From NCBI GenBank assembly GCA_012837705.1, contig DUQQ01000083.1, positions 21,654 to 85,653 on the forward strand: a stretch of 64,000 nt of DNA, in the 5' to 3' direction. The stretch comes from Hydrogenispora sp. (GTDB lineage Bacteria > Bacillota > UBA4882 > UBA10575). The translations under genes and the position numbers were made by a program. This document shows, piece after piece, positions 44,638-55,370 of this stretch (the first letter of the stretch is position 1; each line of letters opens with the position of its first letter). The notes beneath the pieces are model-generated. The model ran no database searches and was not told the origin of the DNA. It worked only from the letters and a program-made list of their open reading frames with translations.

Positions 44638-45576
44638 CTCCGTCGGCGGGGGTGGTCCGGACGTTCCGGATGGCCTAGAAGTTTCGGTTGGATGTAGATG
44701 GGTGCGCCGCCGGAAACGCCCGTAGAGCAGTGTGGCGACGGTGGCCAGGCCGAGAAGGAACAGTCCGGCCAGGCTGGCTTCTGGACCGAAGGCGCCGCCG
44801 GTCCACAAGGGAGGGCCGGTCACTTCTAACTGAAAAAGGGTAGGAAAGGCGAAACCGCTGACCCGAAAGCCGAAACAGTTTTGCCAAAAGTTCCAACTAA
44901 AATGGAGCGCCACCGGAAGATAAAGAGTGCCGGTTTCCAGGTAGGCAAAGGCAAAAAGTACCCCGGCGAGTAAAATGACGAACAAACCGCCAAAACTAAG
45001 GTGCGGGTTGTTGAGGTGGGCGAGACTGAAGAGAAAAGCGGAGAAGGCAATGGCCGGTGAAAGCCCCCAGTGGGCGGCGAAGACTGGCAAATGGAGCCCA
45101 CGGTAGAACAACTCTTCAAAAAGGGCCGCCACCATAAAGGTTAGAGCCATCCAGAAGAGATCGGGCGACACCACAAGCGGGGTGGCCGTGAAACGGACCC
45201 ACCCCAGCGCGAAAAAAACCAGGAATAACAGGGCAAAAAGAAAAAAGCCCAGAGCTAACCCGAAAAGAAGATCCCAGTGCGCCCAAGGGGAGGGTGGGAA
45301 GAACCGGGGGAGAAAGCGGTGGCGAAAGAAGGTTTTTTCCGCCAAATAGAAGGCGATGAGGAGCGGGATCAGGCCCAGAAACAGATGGAGAATGAAATTC
45401 GGAAGGACAACCCCTGCGGTCAGCTCCTCTAATTTCCACGCGATTTTCAGCAGGGGACTGAGGAGCCGACCGAGAAATAAAAAAAGAAATTGGATGCAAA
45501 GATAAAGAGTATATACGACCCCGATCACCAAGAGCGGGTAGAAGAAGTGGCGTAATCTGGAGAGTTTAGTCTTCAC
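44623..45576 (-). CDS. CPBP-family intramembrane glutamic endopeptidase
   Basis: A 317-aa polytopic protein with the Abi/CPBP motifs EELFYRGL (motif 1), FSLAHLNNP (motif 2) and HFSWNF (motif 3), which hold the catalytic Glu and His residues. Members process CAAX-type or bacteriocin/signal peptides, or act in immunity and regulation; the substrate here is unknown and no bacteriocin gene is adjacent. About eight membrane segments. Stop codon embedded in the terminator hairpin. Confidence 0.88.
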   Translation of the reverse strand: MKTKLSRLRHFFYPLLVIGVVYTLYLCIQFLFLFLGRLLSPLLKIAWKLEELTAGVVLPNFILHLFLGLIPLLIAFYLAEKTFFRHRFLPRFFPPSPWAHWDLLFGLALGFFLFALLFLVFFALGWVRFTATPLVVSPDLFWMALTFMVAALFEELFYRGLHLPVFAAHWGLSPAIAFSAFLFSLAHLNNPHLSFGGLFVILLAGVLFAFAYLETGTLYLPVALHFSWNFWQNCFGFRVSGFAFPTLFQLEVTGPPLWTGGAFGPEASLAGLFLLGLATVATLLYGRFRRRTHLHPTETSRPSGTSGPPPPTEKNRP

Positions 45577-45707
45577 TTTTTTTAAACCTCGCTTGCTAAA
45601 TTTACAGGGGATCTTTTCGCGATAAAAAAGAGGAATCCTTTTCCTTGGTAGAGAAGTTTTTCCGGAGAAAATGGTGATCGTAGGCCGAGATTGAAGCTGG
45701 TGACGGA

Positions 45708-46766
45708 ATGATCAAGACAGAAATCATCACGGTTGACCCGGAAGCGATTGACCAAGCGGCTTTGGCCCGGGCAGCGGCGATTCTCCGCCAGGGCGGGCTG
45801 GTCGCTTTTCCCACAGAGACAGTATACGGTTTAGGTGCCGTTATTTATAACCGGGATAGTGTAAAAAATATTTTTACCGTTAAAGGGCGGCCGGGCGACA
45901 ACCCGTTGATTGTTCATATTTACCAATGGGAACAAATGACGGAACTGGCCCGGGAAGTGCCGGAAACGGCCAAGATCCTTGCCCAGCGGTTTTGGCCTGG
46001 CCCGCTCACCATGATCCTCCCGAAAAAGGCGGAGGTTCCGGCGGAGGTCAGTGCTGGCCTCCCGACGGTCGCCATCCGTCTGCCGGCCCACCCGGTGGCA
46101 AAAGAGCTGCTCCGCCTGACCGGGCAGCCGGTGGCCGCGCCTAGCGCTAATTCCTCCGGACGGCCCAGCCCAACCAGGAGTAGCCATGTGATTGCCGATC
46201 TCGACGGTAAAGTCGAGTTGATTATTGATGCCGGTCCCACCGGAGTGGGAGTGGAATCGACCGTTCTTGACCTGACCGGTCCGAAGCTGCGGATCCTCCG
46301 GCCCGGCGGGGTGACCCGTGAGATGCTGGCAGCCGTCTTCGGTCCGGAGATGGTTGAAGCTCCATCCCAGATCAATTGTGTGCGACCATTGGCACCGGGG
46401 ATGAAATATCGGCATTATGCACCCCAAGCTCCTTTACGCCTGCTGACTGGGGAACCCGAACCCGTCCGCGGTTTTCTGCAGAAGGCCGCCGGCGAGGCAC
46501 GGTCCGCCGGGAAGCAGATCGGGATCATCGCATACGATGAAGACCGAAACCCGGCCTTTACCGCTACTGGGGTTAACTTTTTCTCCTTGGGCCAGCGGCG
46601 CAATCCAACGGAGGGGGCCGAACGGTTATTTCATCTTCTCAGACTCTGCGACCAGGCCGGAGTGGACGAAATTTATGCGGTAGCCCCACCCCGCCAGGGC
46701 GTGGGGGAGGCGGTCTTTAACCGTCTGTATAAAGCTGCCGGAGGGAAAGTCGAGGAGATAAAGTGA
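45708..46766 (+). CDS. tsaC: L-threonylcarbamoyladenylate synthase (TsaC/Sua5)
   Basis: Forms threonylcarbamoyl-AMP from threonine, bicarbonate and ATP, the donor used by TsaD. The YrdC domain (about 1-210) has GGLVAFPTETVYGLGA, KGRPGDNPLIVHI and APSANSSGRPSPT; the C-terminal Sua5 domain (about 235-350) includes PGMKYRHYAP. Length 352 aa, the long Sua5 form. The stop overlaps the next gene by 4 nt (GTGA). Confidence 0.95.
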   Translation: MIKTEIITVDPEAIDQAALARAAAILRQGGLVAFPTETVYGLGAVIYNRDSVKNIFTVKGRPGDNPLIVHIYQWEQMTELAREVPETAKILAQRFWPGPLTMILPKKAEVPAEVSAGLPTVAIRLPAHPVAKELLRLTGQPVAAPSANSSGRPSPTRSSHVIADLDGKVELIIDAGPTGVGVESTVLDLTGPKLRILRPGGVTREMLAAVFGPEMVEAPSQINCVRPLAPGMKYRHYAPQAPLRLLTGEPEPVRGFLQKAAGEARSAGKQIGIIAYDEDRNPAFTATGVNFFSLGQRRNPTEGAERLFHLLRLCDQAGVDEIYAVAPPRQGVGEAVFNRLYKAAGGKVEEIK

Positions 46767-47506
46767 AGCAAGCCCGTATGCGCTGGGGGGTAACTCTTTT
46801 GGTCCTGTTAGTCCTCTTGGGGAGTAGCCCAGGGGCACACAGCCAGGAAAAGCAGTTACCGGTGGGGGAAACCTTAGAATACCAGGTTTATGCCAAAGGC
46901 TTGCCCGTTGGCGAGCAGACGCTCCGGATCGTGGGGGAAAGGGTTTACCAGAACCGGCCGGTGCTCGAAGTACGGATGAGTCTAAAGAGTTATGCCGCCT
47001 TAGCTTTTCTTTTCTCCTATGAGGAGTATAACCTTTTATACCTGGATTGGGCGACGCGAACTCCGGTCTATCTACACAGAACCATTAAGGAACAAGGCGA
47101 CCACTGGGAAGAAGAATACCATTTCGGGGCGGAAACAGTCGAAAAACGGGTGATAAAAGCGGGACGGGAACCACGTGTGCGGCAATATGAGGCCAAGCAC
47201 CCCCTGCTGGAAAGTCTATCCCTGGTTTATTACCTGAGGCAACGCCCCTGGCGGCAAGGGGAGAACCAGTTCTATTATTTAACGAACCGGGGGCCACAGG
47301 CGGTCACCTGTAAACTGCAGGGAACCGAACGGATTCGGGTTCTATCCGGTCATCAACGGGCGGAAGTGATTTACGATCCCGTCTCCCGGGTTACGATCTG
47401 GTTCTCCCAAGATGAAGCGGTGTACCCTTTGCGGATCAAAATTGCCGCGAATGTCGGGGATCTCACCGCCCGACTGGTCAAGATCGGCCATGGTCCGAGG
47501 GAATGA
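46763..47506 (+). CDS. DUF3108 exported protein
   Basis: A 247-aa protein with a clear signal peptide (hydrophobic residues 8-20, then SSPGAHSQ) and a beta-rich DUF3108 domain (VGETLEYQVYAKGLPVGEQTLRI to IKIAANVGDLTARL). The start GTG 46763 overlaps the tsaC stop. DUF3108 is best known from diderm bacteria, where it is exported and of unknown role. No lipobox is present. Confidence 0.8.
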   Translation: MKQARMRWGVTLLVLLVLLGSSPGAHSQEKQLPVGETLEYQVYAKGLPVGEQTLRIVGERVYQNRPVLEVRMSLKSYAALAFLFSYEEYNLLYLDWATRTPVYLHRTIKEQGDHWEEEYHFGAETVEKRVIKAGREPRVRQYEAKHPLLESLSLVYYLRQRPWRQGENQFYYLTNRGPQAVTCKLQGTERIRVLSGHQRAEVIYDPVSRVTIWFSQDEAVYPLRIKIAANVGDLTARLVKIGHGPRE

Positions 47507-47525
47507 TGTTGAACAGGAGGAGAAA

Positions 47526-49132
<1,607 letters not shown>

Positions 49133-49178
49133 GCATTTAACAAGTGCGCGCAAGGGCGACGCGGAGGGGGTGAGTGGG

Positions 49179-50246
49179 TTGCAGTGGTCGGTTTTCGGCT
49201 GGAATCTGGCTTTACTGACGGCAATTGGCTTTGGTTTGTCGTTTCTCCTGACCGCATTTTGGGCGAAAAAAGGGGCCGCCTGGGGGCTAATGGATCTGCC
49301 GCGAGAACGGCGGGTTCATGACATCCCCCGCCCCTATACGGGGGGACTGGCGATTTTTCTTGCTTTCAGCTTGACGCTCCTGCTCACTGGTGGTCTGAAC
49401 TTTCCTTACCTGGGGCCGATTTTAATTGGGGGTTTGGTCATCTTTCTCTTAGGGCTGGTTGATGATAAATATGATCTGTCGGCTGGCCAGAAACTAGTCG
49501 TCCAGATTCTGGTGGCGACCTTCATTACGGGGGCGGGGATCCGCATCGGCTACCTGACGAACCCTTTCGGAGAGATGGTGGCTTTAGGGTGGAAGGGTTA
49601 TCCCTTGACGATTATATGGTTAGTACTGACGATTAACGTGATCAACATCATTGACGGTTTGGACGGTTTAGCGGCCGGGGTTTCCGCGATTGCCGGTCTA
49701 AGCCTGTTGGTCATCGGGCTCAGTCTGGGGCAGTCGGCCGCCGTGTTTCTCTGTGCCATCTTGGTCGGGGTCTTACTAGGGTTTCTCCCCTATAACTTCT
49801 GTCCGGCCCGGATCTTTATGGGCAATTCCGGCGCTTACTTCCTCGGATTTATGTTGGGCGTCATCTCCGTGATGGGCGCATTGAAGTTGCCGACCGTCTT
49901 GGCCCTGGTAATTCCGGTTTTTGCCATGGGGATCCCGTTTCTCGATACTTTATGGGCGGTCTGGCGGCGTTGGCGAAATGGTGAACAGATTACACGGGGC
50001 GACCGGTACCATATTCACCATCTCCTGCTCACTTCCGGACTGGGGATGAAAAAATCCGTCCTCATCCTTTACGCTCTAAGCTTACTCTCGGGGCTAGCCT
50101 CGATCTTTCTTTCCCAGGCCACGCTCCGCTTAGGTTTCTTGATTGTCCTGGTCGGCATTGGCCTGATCTTTCTGTGCCTTTATGGCCTGATGAGTCTGCA
50201 AAGTGCCGCCCGGGAGCAAGAAGAAGAGGAAAGGCGGTCTTGGTAA
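49179..50246 (+). CDS. UDP-GlcNAc:undecaprenyl-phosphate GlcNAc-1-phosphate transferase (WecA/TagO-like)
   Basis: A polytopic glycosyltransferase-4-family enzyme of about 355 aa that starts teichoic acid or other surface glycan synthesis on the lipid carrier. Motifs: DLPRERRVHDIPRPYTGG, LVDDKYDLSAGQKL, NVINIIDGLDGLAAG, FMGNSGAYFLGF and HIHHLLL. The start is uncertain: TTG 49179 is about 10 nt after GGAGG and GTG 49170 lies inside that site; an ATG at 49107 overlaps upp and is less likely. The product's sugar cannot be specified. Confidence 0.9.
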   Translation: MQWSVFGWNLALLTAIGFGLSFLLTAFWAKKGAAWGLMDLPRERRVHDIPRPYTGGLAIFLAFSLTLLLTGGLNFPYLGPILIGGLVIFLLGLVDDKYDLSAGQKLVVQILVATFITGAGIRIGYLTNPFGEMVALGWKGYPLTIIWLVLTINVINIIDGLDGLAAGVSAIAGLSLLVIGLSLGQSAAVFLCAILVGVLLGFLPYNFCPARIFMGNSGAYFLGFMLGVISVMGALKLPTVLALVIPVFAMGIPFLDTLWAVWRRWRNGEQITRGDRYHIHHLLLTSGLGMKKSVLILYALSLLSGLASIFLSQATLRLGFLIVLVGIGLIFLCLYGLMSLQSAAREQEEEERRSW

Positions 50247-50253
50247 GGAGGTG

Positions 50254-50658
50254 ATGGCGATCTGGCGGGAATTATCCTTTACAACCCGGGCGGCGACGGA
50301 TTTTCTTGATATTACCCGGGATTTGGCGGCGGATCTACAGAAAGCCGGAATACGCACGGGGACGGGTACGGTGTTTGTCCCCCATACGACGGCAGGGATC
50401 ATGCTGAACGAGAACGCCGATCCGGACGTGCTTTACGATTTAAAGCAAGCACTAGATAAGATCTTTCCCCATTCCTTAAACGTGGCTCACGCCGAAGGGA
50501 ACTCGGCCGCCCACCTAAAAGCGGCTTTGATCGGCTCGTCGGTCACTTTACCGGTGGAAGACGGCCGGTTAAGACTGGGGACCTGGCAAGGTGTTTATTT
50601 CTGTGAATTTGATGGGCCCCGTCGGCGAAAGCTATTGGTTAGATGGGAAGGGAATTAA
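50254..50658 (+). CDS. yjbQ: YjbQ-family (UPF0047) protein
   Basis: A 134-aa single-domain protein with VPHTTAGIMLNENADPDV, HAEGNSAAHLKA and LGTWQGVYFCEFDGPR, the conserved His-rich active-site region. Some members have secondary thiamin-phosphate synthase activity, but the main role is unknown. ATG 50254 lies 3 nt after the GGAGG of AAGGAGGTG, an unusually short gap; translation is probably coupled to the upstream gene, whose stop is 8 nt before. Confidence 0.9.
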   Translation: MAIWRELSFTTRAATDFLDITRDLAADLQKAGIRTGTGTVFVPHTTAGIMLNENADPDVLYDLKQALDKIFPHSLNVAHAEGNSAAHLKAALIGSSVTLPVEDGRLRLGTWQGVYFCEFDGPRRRKLLVRWEGN

Positions 50659-50673
50659 AAACGGGGTGATCAA

Positions 50674-53379
50674 ATGCCCGCTTGGTACCGGAAGAGTATT
50701 TTGGAGGCCGCCGCCGAGCTGGAGACCGATTTGACGACGGGATTAACCCACAGTACGGCAGCGGGCCGGCTGGAGAAGTACGGCCCGAATGAGCTTCAGG
50801 CGCAGCAAGGCCCGACGGTTTGGCAAAAGATCCTTAGTCAGCTCAAGGACTTCCTAATCCTGCTTTTGCTGGGGGCGGCGGTTATTTCCCTGTTTTTAGG
50901 GGAAACCAGCGACGCCATCGTCATCTTTTTGGTTGTCGTTCTCAACACGGTGCTTGGGGTAGTCCAGGAATTAAAAGCGGAAAAGGCGCTTTCGGCTTTG
51001 GAAGAGCTCACCGCCCCACTGGCCAAGGTCCACCGGGAGGGGCAGACCCGTGAAGTGGCTGCCAAAGAGCTGGTGCCGGGGGATCTGATCCTCCTGGAGG
51101 CGGGCGACTTTGTTCCGGCCGACGCCCGGTTGGTGACGGCCGATAGTTTACAGGTGAACGAATCGGCGCTGACCGGTGAGTCGGTGCCGGTGGCCAAGGA
51201 AGCGGAGTTTACCGCGGCGGAAGACCTACCGTTGGGGGACCAGAAGAATATGGTCTTTAAAGGGACCATAGTGACTTTTGGCCGGGGGCGGGCGCTGGTG
51301 ACCGGAACCGGGATGGATACCGAACTGGGCCGGATTGCCGGGCTACTCCAGACCGGACCGGAGGAGAAAACACCGCTCCAGAAGCGTTTAGATAGTTTTG
51401 GAAAGCAGATCGGGCTCCTGGCGATTGGGGTCTGTCTTTTTATTTTCCTCGTGGGGATTCTCCGCGGGAATCGTTTCTACGAAATGTTTTTAGTCGCCGT
51501 CAGTCTGGCGGTGGCGGCGATCCCCGAAGGTTTACCGGCCATTATCACCATCGTTTTGGCCTTGGGGGTCCAACGGATGGCTGGGCAGAAGGCGATCATC
51601 CGCCGCCTGCCGGCGGTGGAGACGCTGGGTTCGGCTACGGTGATCTGCTCCGATAAAACGGGAACCCTCACCCAAAACGCCATGACGGTCCGGCGGATTG
51701 TTACCGGAACGGCCGATTACGCGGTAACGGGAGAAGGGCTTAAGGCCGAGGGAGAATTTCGGCGGGGCGAAGCGCCGGTGACCGTGGAAGAACAGCCCCT
51801 CTTGGACTTAATTCTGAAGATTGGTGCTTTGTGTAATGATGCCGAATTTCTTCCGGAAGAAGCCCAGATCATAGGCGACCCGACCGAAGGGGCGTTGGTG
51901 GTAGCAGCCGCTAAAGCGGGCATGACCCGGAAGGAACTACAGGCCACTTATCCCCGGACGCAGGAGTATCCCTTTGATTCCGTGCGGAAGCGGATGAGTA
52001 CGGTCCACCAGGGGACTTTAGTGCCGAAACTAGCGGGGGAAAAAGGAGAGGACCGCCACTGGCTCCTGGTGAAAGGGGCACCCGATCTGGTTTTGGAGAA
52101 TTGTCAATGGTGGTTGGGGGAAGACGGGCCGCAGGAATTAACTGCCGCGCGGAAAGTGGAGCTTTTGAAGGTGAACCACCAACTGGCCACCGAAGCGCTG
52201 CGGGTCTTGGCCTTTGCCTTCCGCCCGGATCCACCGTCCGGTTCCCCGGTTGAAGAGGTGGAAAAGGATCTGACCTTTGTTGGCTTCATGGGGATGATCG
52301 ATCCACCCCGTCCCGAGGCAAAAGCGGCGCTTCAAGTCTGCCAGGAAGCAGGCATCGCCGTCAAGATGATCACGGGGGACCACCGGGATACGGCGGTCGC
52401 CATTGCCGAGCAGTTGGGTTTGGCCGGTTCGACAGAGGCGGTCCTGGTTGGGGCCGAACTGGAGGCACTGGACGGGGCCGAGTTGGCGCAGCGAGTAGAT
52501 GGGGTCAGTGTCTTTGCCCGGGTTTCGCCGGAGCATAAAGTGCGGATTGTCGATGCCCTAAAACAGAACGGGGCGATCGTCGCCATGACCGGGGATGGGG
52601 TTAATGACGCCCCGGCGTTGAAGAAGGCGGATATTGGGGCCGCCATGGGCCAGACCGGTACCGATGTGGCGAAAGAAACGGCCGATATGGTTTTGGCCGA
52701 TGATAATTTTGCCACCATCGTCCGGGCGGTGCAAGAAGGCCGGGTCATCTTTGAGAACATCAAAAAAACCGTCTATTTTCTCCTCTCTTGCAACTTAGGG
52801 GAGATCGTTACCATCTTTACGGCGATTCTGTTGGGGTGGCCGGTCCCCTTGTATCCCATCCAGATCCTCTGGGTGAACCTGGTCACCGATTCGTTACCCG
52901 CATTGGCGCTGGGGGTCGATCCCCCGGAAGGTGATATCATGAAAAGGCCGCCGCTCCACCCGGAAGAAGGGCTGTTTGACCGCAAAGCGCGGATGTTACT
53001 TGGGGTATTCGGCGTCTTCATTGCCGCGGTGACCCTGACCGCTTTTCGCCTCGGGTTAAGGGAGTCGGTCCCGAAGGGCGAGACGATGGCCTTTGCCACT
53101 TTGGGCCTCTGCCAACTGGTCCACGCCTATAATTTCCGTTCGCTTACCACCAGTCTGTGGCGACGGGGGATCTTCCAGAACAAACAGCTGGTCTGGGCTT
53201 CCGCCACATCCGCCTTTTTGCATCTGATCGTCTTCTTCACCCCTTGGCTCCGGGGGATCTTCCGGACCGAGCTGTTACCCTTGAATGATTGGTTGATTGT
53301 ATGCGGTTTGGCGCTGACCCCGCTGTTGATGGGGGAGATCTGGAAGCTGGTGGCCAAGGGCGGGCCGGAGTCGGATTAG
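50674..53379 (+). CDS. Cation-transporting P-type ATPase, Ca2+ (P2A) type
   Basis: A 901-aa pump. In order: N-terminal cation-ATPase domain (1-70), TGES (167-170) in the actuator, PEGLP (284-288) in TM4, phosphorylated D327 in CSDKTGTLTQN, nucleotide-binding KGAPD, hinge TGDGVNDAPALKKADIG, and TM6 NLVTDSLPALALG. The Glu in TM4 and Asn/Asp in TM6 match the SERCA/PMR1 Ca2+ site. Six C-terminal helices complete it. GGGGTGA precedes the ATG. Ca2+ export helps sporulating cells, but Mn2+ could also be moved. Confidence 0.94.
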   Translation: MPAWYRKSILEAAAELETDLTTGLTHSTAAGRLEKYGPNELQAQQGPTVWQKILSQLKDFLILLLLGAAVISLFLGETSDAIVIFLVVVLNTVLGVVQELKAEKALSALEELTAPLAKVHREGQTREVAAKELVPGDLILLEAGDFVPADARLVTADSLQVNESALTGESVPVAKEAEFTAAEDLPLGDQKNMVFKGTIVTFGRGRALVTGTGMDTELGRIAGLLQTGPEEKTPLQKRLDSFGKQIGLLAIGVCLFIFLVGILRGNRFYEMFLVAVSLAVAAIPEGLPAIITIVLALGVQRMAGQKAIIRRLPAVETLGSATVICSDKTGTLTQNAMTVRRIVTGTADYAVTGEGLKAEGEFRRGEAPVTVEEQPLLDLILKIGALCNDAEFLPEEAQIIGDPTEGALVVAAAKAGMTRKELQATYPRTQEYPFDSVRKRMSTVHQGTLVPKLAGEKGEDRHWLLVKGAPDLVLENCQWWLGEDGPQELTAARKVELLKVNHQLATEALRVLAFAFRPDPPSGSPVEEVEKDLTFVGFMGMIDPPRPEAKAALQVCQEAGIAVKMITGDHRDTAVAIAEQLGLAGSTEAVLVGAELEALDGAELAQRVDGVSVFARVSPEHKVRIVDALKQNGAIVAMTGDGVNDAPALKKADIGAAMGQTGTDVAKETADMVLADDNFATIVRAVQEGRVIFENIKKTVYFLLSCNLGEIVTIFTAILLGWPVPLYPIQILWVNLVTDSLPALALGVDPPEGDIMKRPPLHPEEGLFDRKARMLLGVFGVFIAAVTLTAFRLGLRESVPKGETMAFATLGLCQLVHAYNFRSLTTSLWRRGIFQNKQLVWASATSAFLHLIVFFTPWLRGIFRTELLPLNDWLIVCGLALTPLLMGEIWKLVAKGGPESD

Positions 53380-53611
53380 TGAACGGTTTATTTTGGCCGC
53401 CTCGATGGTGAAACCTTTTTGCTGTGGAGACGTTATGTATATTTGGGTAATTGCCTACGCTGGCAAGCTAGTCACTTGATAGGGATGAGAATAGAGGAGA
53501 TTGTTTTCTTTGCCGGATGGTTGGCAGGGCGGCATTATTAGTGACGTGTGACGTCGTTGTTTATTGCGGGCGGTGCTCGATATACATTAGGATTTATAAA
53601 GAGGGATTTAG
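53380..53611. other. Spacer without a recognisable gene
   Basis: In 232 nt I see only short ORFs without ribosome sites, a TGACGTGTGACGTC near-repeat around 53540-53555 and a TGCCG/CGGCA pairing around 53512-53535. There is no clear terminator for the P-ATPase gene or promoter for rseC. Confidence 0.4.
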
Positions 53612-54058
53612 ATGGAGAAGGAAGCTTGGGTTGTTGATGTGAACGGGGATGAAGTCCGTCTGCGTTATACGCGCCATTCGGCCTGTCGCAAGTGTGGGGC
53701 TTGTCTGGTTTTGGGGAACAGCCTTAGTGAACAGGAAATCGTCCTTCCTAAGGACCAGTTGGATTTGGCCAAAGGCGACCGGGTGGCGATCGGGCTGAAG
53801 GAGAGCTCTATCCTCAAGGCCAGTTTTATGGTGTACGCCCTGCCGCTCATCCTCTTTTTACTGGGGTACTTGGGCGGAGCGCACCTTGGTTCCGGCTTTA
53901 TGGGCGAAGCTTTGGCGGAAGCGGCCGGGCTGCTTGGCGGGGTTCTAGCCCTGGCCCTTGCTTATGGTGGGCTCTACCTTTATGACCGGCGGCTGCAGAA
54001 AACGGAGCGCTACCAACCGTATATCGCGCGGGTGCTGGAGCGTTCGCTCCCAGAGTAA
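53612..54058 (+). CDS. RseC/MucC-family (SoxR-reducing system) membrane protein
   Basis: A 148-aa protein with an N-terminal cysteine motif (SACRKCGAC at about 26-34) and two membrane helices (about 71-92 and 100-122). RseC-like proteins in Firmicutes are linked with electron-transfer (Rnf) or redox relays; no rnf genes are adjacent here. AGAGGGA precedes the ATG. The gene end is 8 nt from the convergent spoIIP end, with a small GGAGCG/CGCTCC hairpin in its last codons. Confidence 0.85.
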   Translation: MEKEAWVVDVNGDEVRLRYTRHSACRKCGACLVLGNSLSEQEIVLPKDQLDLAKGDRVAIGLKESSILKASFMVYALPLILFLLGYLGGAHLGSGFMGEALAEAAGLLGGVLALALAYGGLYLYDRRLQKTERYQPYIARVLERSLPE

Positions 54059-54066
54059 ACCCGGTG

Positions 54067-55176
54067 CTACATGGTATAACTGGCCTGGGTGAGGTAGGTG
54101 GCCAGCACTTCGGCGAAGAGCTCAAGGGAATAACTGACTTCCTCCCAGGTTGATTTATCGTCGCCGAACTCGACGATGATGGACTGGGGATGGAGATGTT
54201 GATTATAACGGGCTTCAGCCAGAATCACTCCGTGGGCTAAATTGGGGTAGAGGAGATCCATCACTTCCAAAAGGGCATTGGCGAAGCGGTGATTCTTCTC
54301 CCACTGGGGATGGGGCAGCCCCAACCGATCGGAACCGACGACGAGGATAATCTTGGCGGCGGTTTTTCCTTTAATGGGGACTTTATGGTTGAGCCCGGGC
54401 GTTGCATCCCGGTGGAGGTCGAGCACCACTTCAACCTGGGGGTGATCGGCCAGGAGTTTCTGGACGGTCTCGGCCGAGCGTTGGTAGGCCTCACGGAAGG
54501 GATAATGATCGTGGATCGTATCGCAATGTAAGGTTTTCAGGCCGTGTTTTTCATTGAGGAGCTGGCTAAGTAATGCGCCGGCCCGGACGATATCCCCGCG
54601 GCCGTTGTGGATGTGGGTCTGGCCACTGACGGGAATATAAGATTCGGAAGTATGAGTATGGTAGATGAGAATCCGGGGTGGTTCGATCCGCGACGGCTGG
54701 ACGGGCGGTGCGGTCGGTGCCGGACGGGTCGGGGGGACAGGCGTCGGGCGTTGGATGGTCGGCTCTGAAGGAGGCCGGTGGGTGGCGGCATGGCGTAGGG
54801 TATAGGTTTTCGCCATTTCTTGGCGGGCGAGGAGGGGGAATTGGGCCTTAAACATCTCCTGCGGGGACGGATTACGGAGGTTGACCAGAAACCGCAGGAG
54901 GAGATCGGCGGCTTTGGTGTCGAGAATGAAATCCGGATCATCTTCGAACCGGTAACGTTTGAATCCGGGGATCACTTGCGAAAAAAACTGGTGCCCGACT
55001 TTGGAATCAAGATGGTAAAGGCGCTTGAGATAAGCAAGGGGATAAGAGGAACCTTGCTGATCAAGGGCGACCAGATAAATTCCGATCGTGATAAAAAAGG
55101 TGAAGAAAGTCAGACCGATTACTAAAAGGTAACGGAAGTGTTCCGGTGGCAAAGATTTACGCGGGAGAGATTCCAT
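54067..55176 (-). CDS. spoIIP: Stage II sporulation protein P (SpoIIP)
   Basis: Peptidoglycan amidase/endopeptidase of the engulfment machinery, 369 aa. An N-terminal membrane anchor (about residues 15-36), a Pro-rich linker (about 145-165), and the catalytic domain with YHTHTSESYIP, VVLDLHRDATPG and VEFGDDKSTWEE carrying zinc-ligand His and Glu residues. It works with SpoIID and SpoIIM in the mother cell. Not clustered with gpr, unlike in Bacillus. Confidence 0.94.
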   Translation of the reverse strand: MESLPRKSLPPEHFRYLLVIGLTFFTFFITIGIYLVALDQQGSSYPLAYLKRLYHLDSKVGHQFFSQVIPGFKRYRFEDDPDFILDTKAADLLLRFLVNLRNPSPQEMFKAQFPLLARQEMAKTYTLRHAATHRPPSEPTIQRPTPVPPTRPAPTAPPVQPSRIEPPRILIYHTHTSESYIPVSGQTHIHNGRGDIVRAGALLSQLLNEKHGLKTLHCDTIHDHYPFREAYQRSAETVQKLLADHPQVEVVLDLHRDATPGLNHKVPIKGKTAAKIILVVGSDRLGLPHPQWEKNHRFANALLEVMDLLYPNLAHGVILAEARYNQHLHPQSIIVEFGDDKSTWEEVSYSLELFAEVLATYLTQASYTM

Positions 55177-55233
55177 TGATTACCGGCCCCCTGTTCTTAG
55201 ATAATGCCCATTTACCCGCTGCGGGTTTTTGTA

Positions 55234-55262
55234 TTGACTTTTGACTTATTGTAGAATTATAT
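55234..55262 (+). promoter_or_regulatory. Promoter of rex
   Basis: TTGACT (55234-55239), 17 nt, TTATAT (55257-55262), about 110 nt before the rex start. The region just upstream contains ACCCGC/GCGGGT then T5 (55213-55230). Confidence 0.5.
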
Positions 55263-55370
55263 GCCGAAGGTTGGCCGTTTAAAACAGCGGTTTTGGCGGC
55301 CGGCCGAACGGCAGAAGGAATGTTCGGCTTAACGTCGAAGGGGGATTATATTAAAAAAGGGGGGAATCCC

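Noticed and set aside
44623..45576. CPBP protease as part of a bacteriocin-immunity or phage-defence cassette
   Set aside because: No precursor peptide, transporter or defence gene is adjacent; a general membrane-protease call is all that can be supported.
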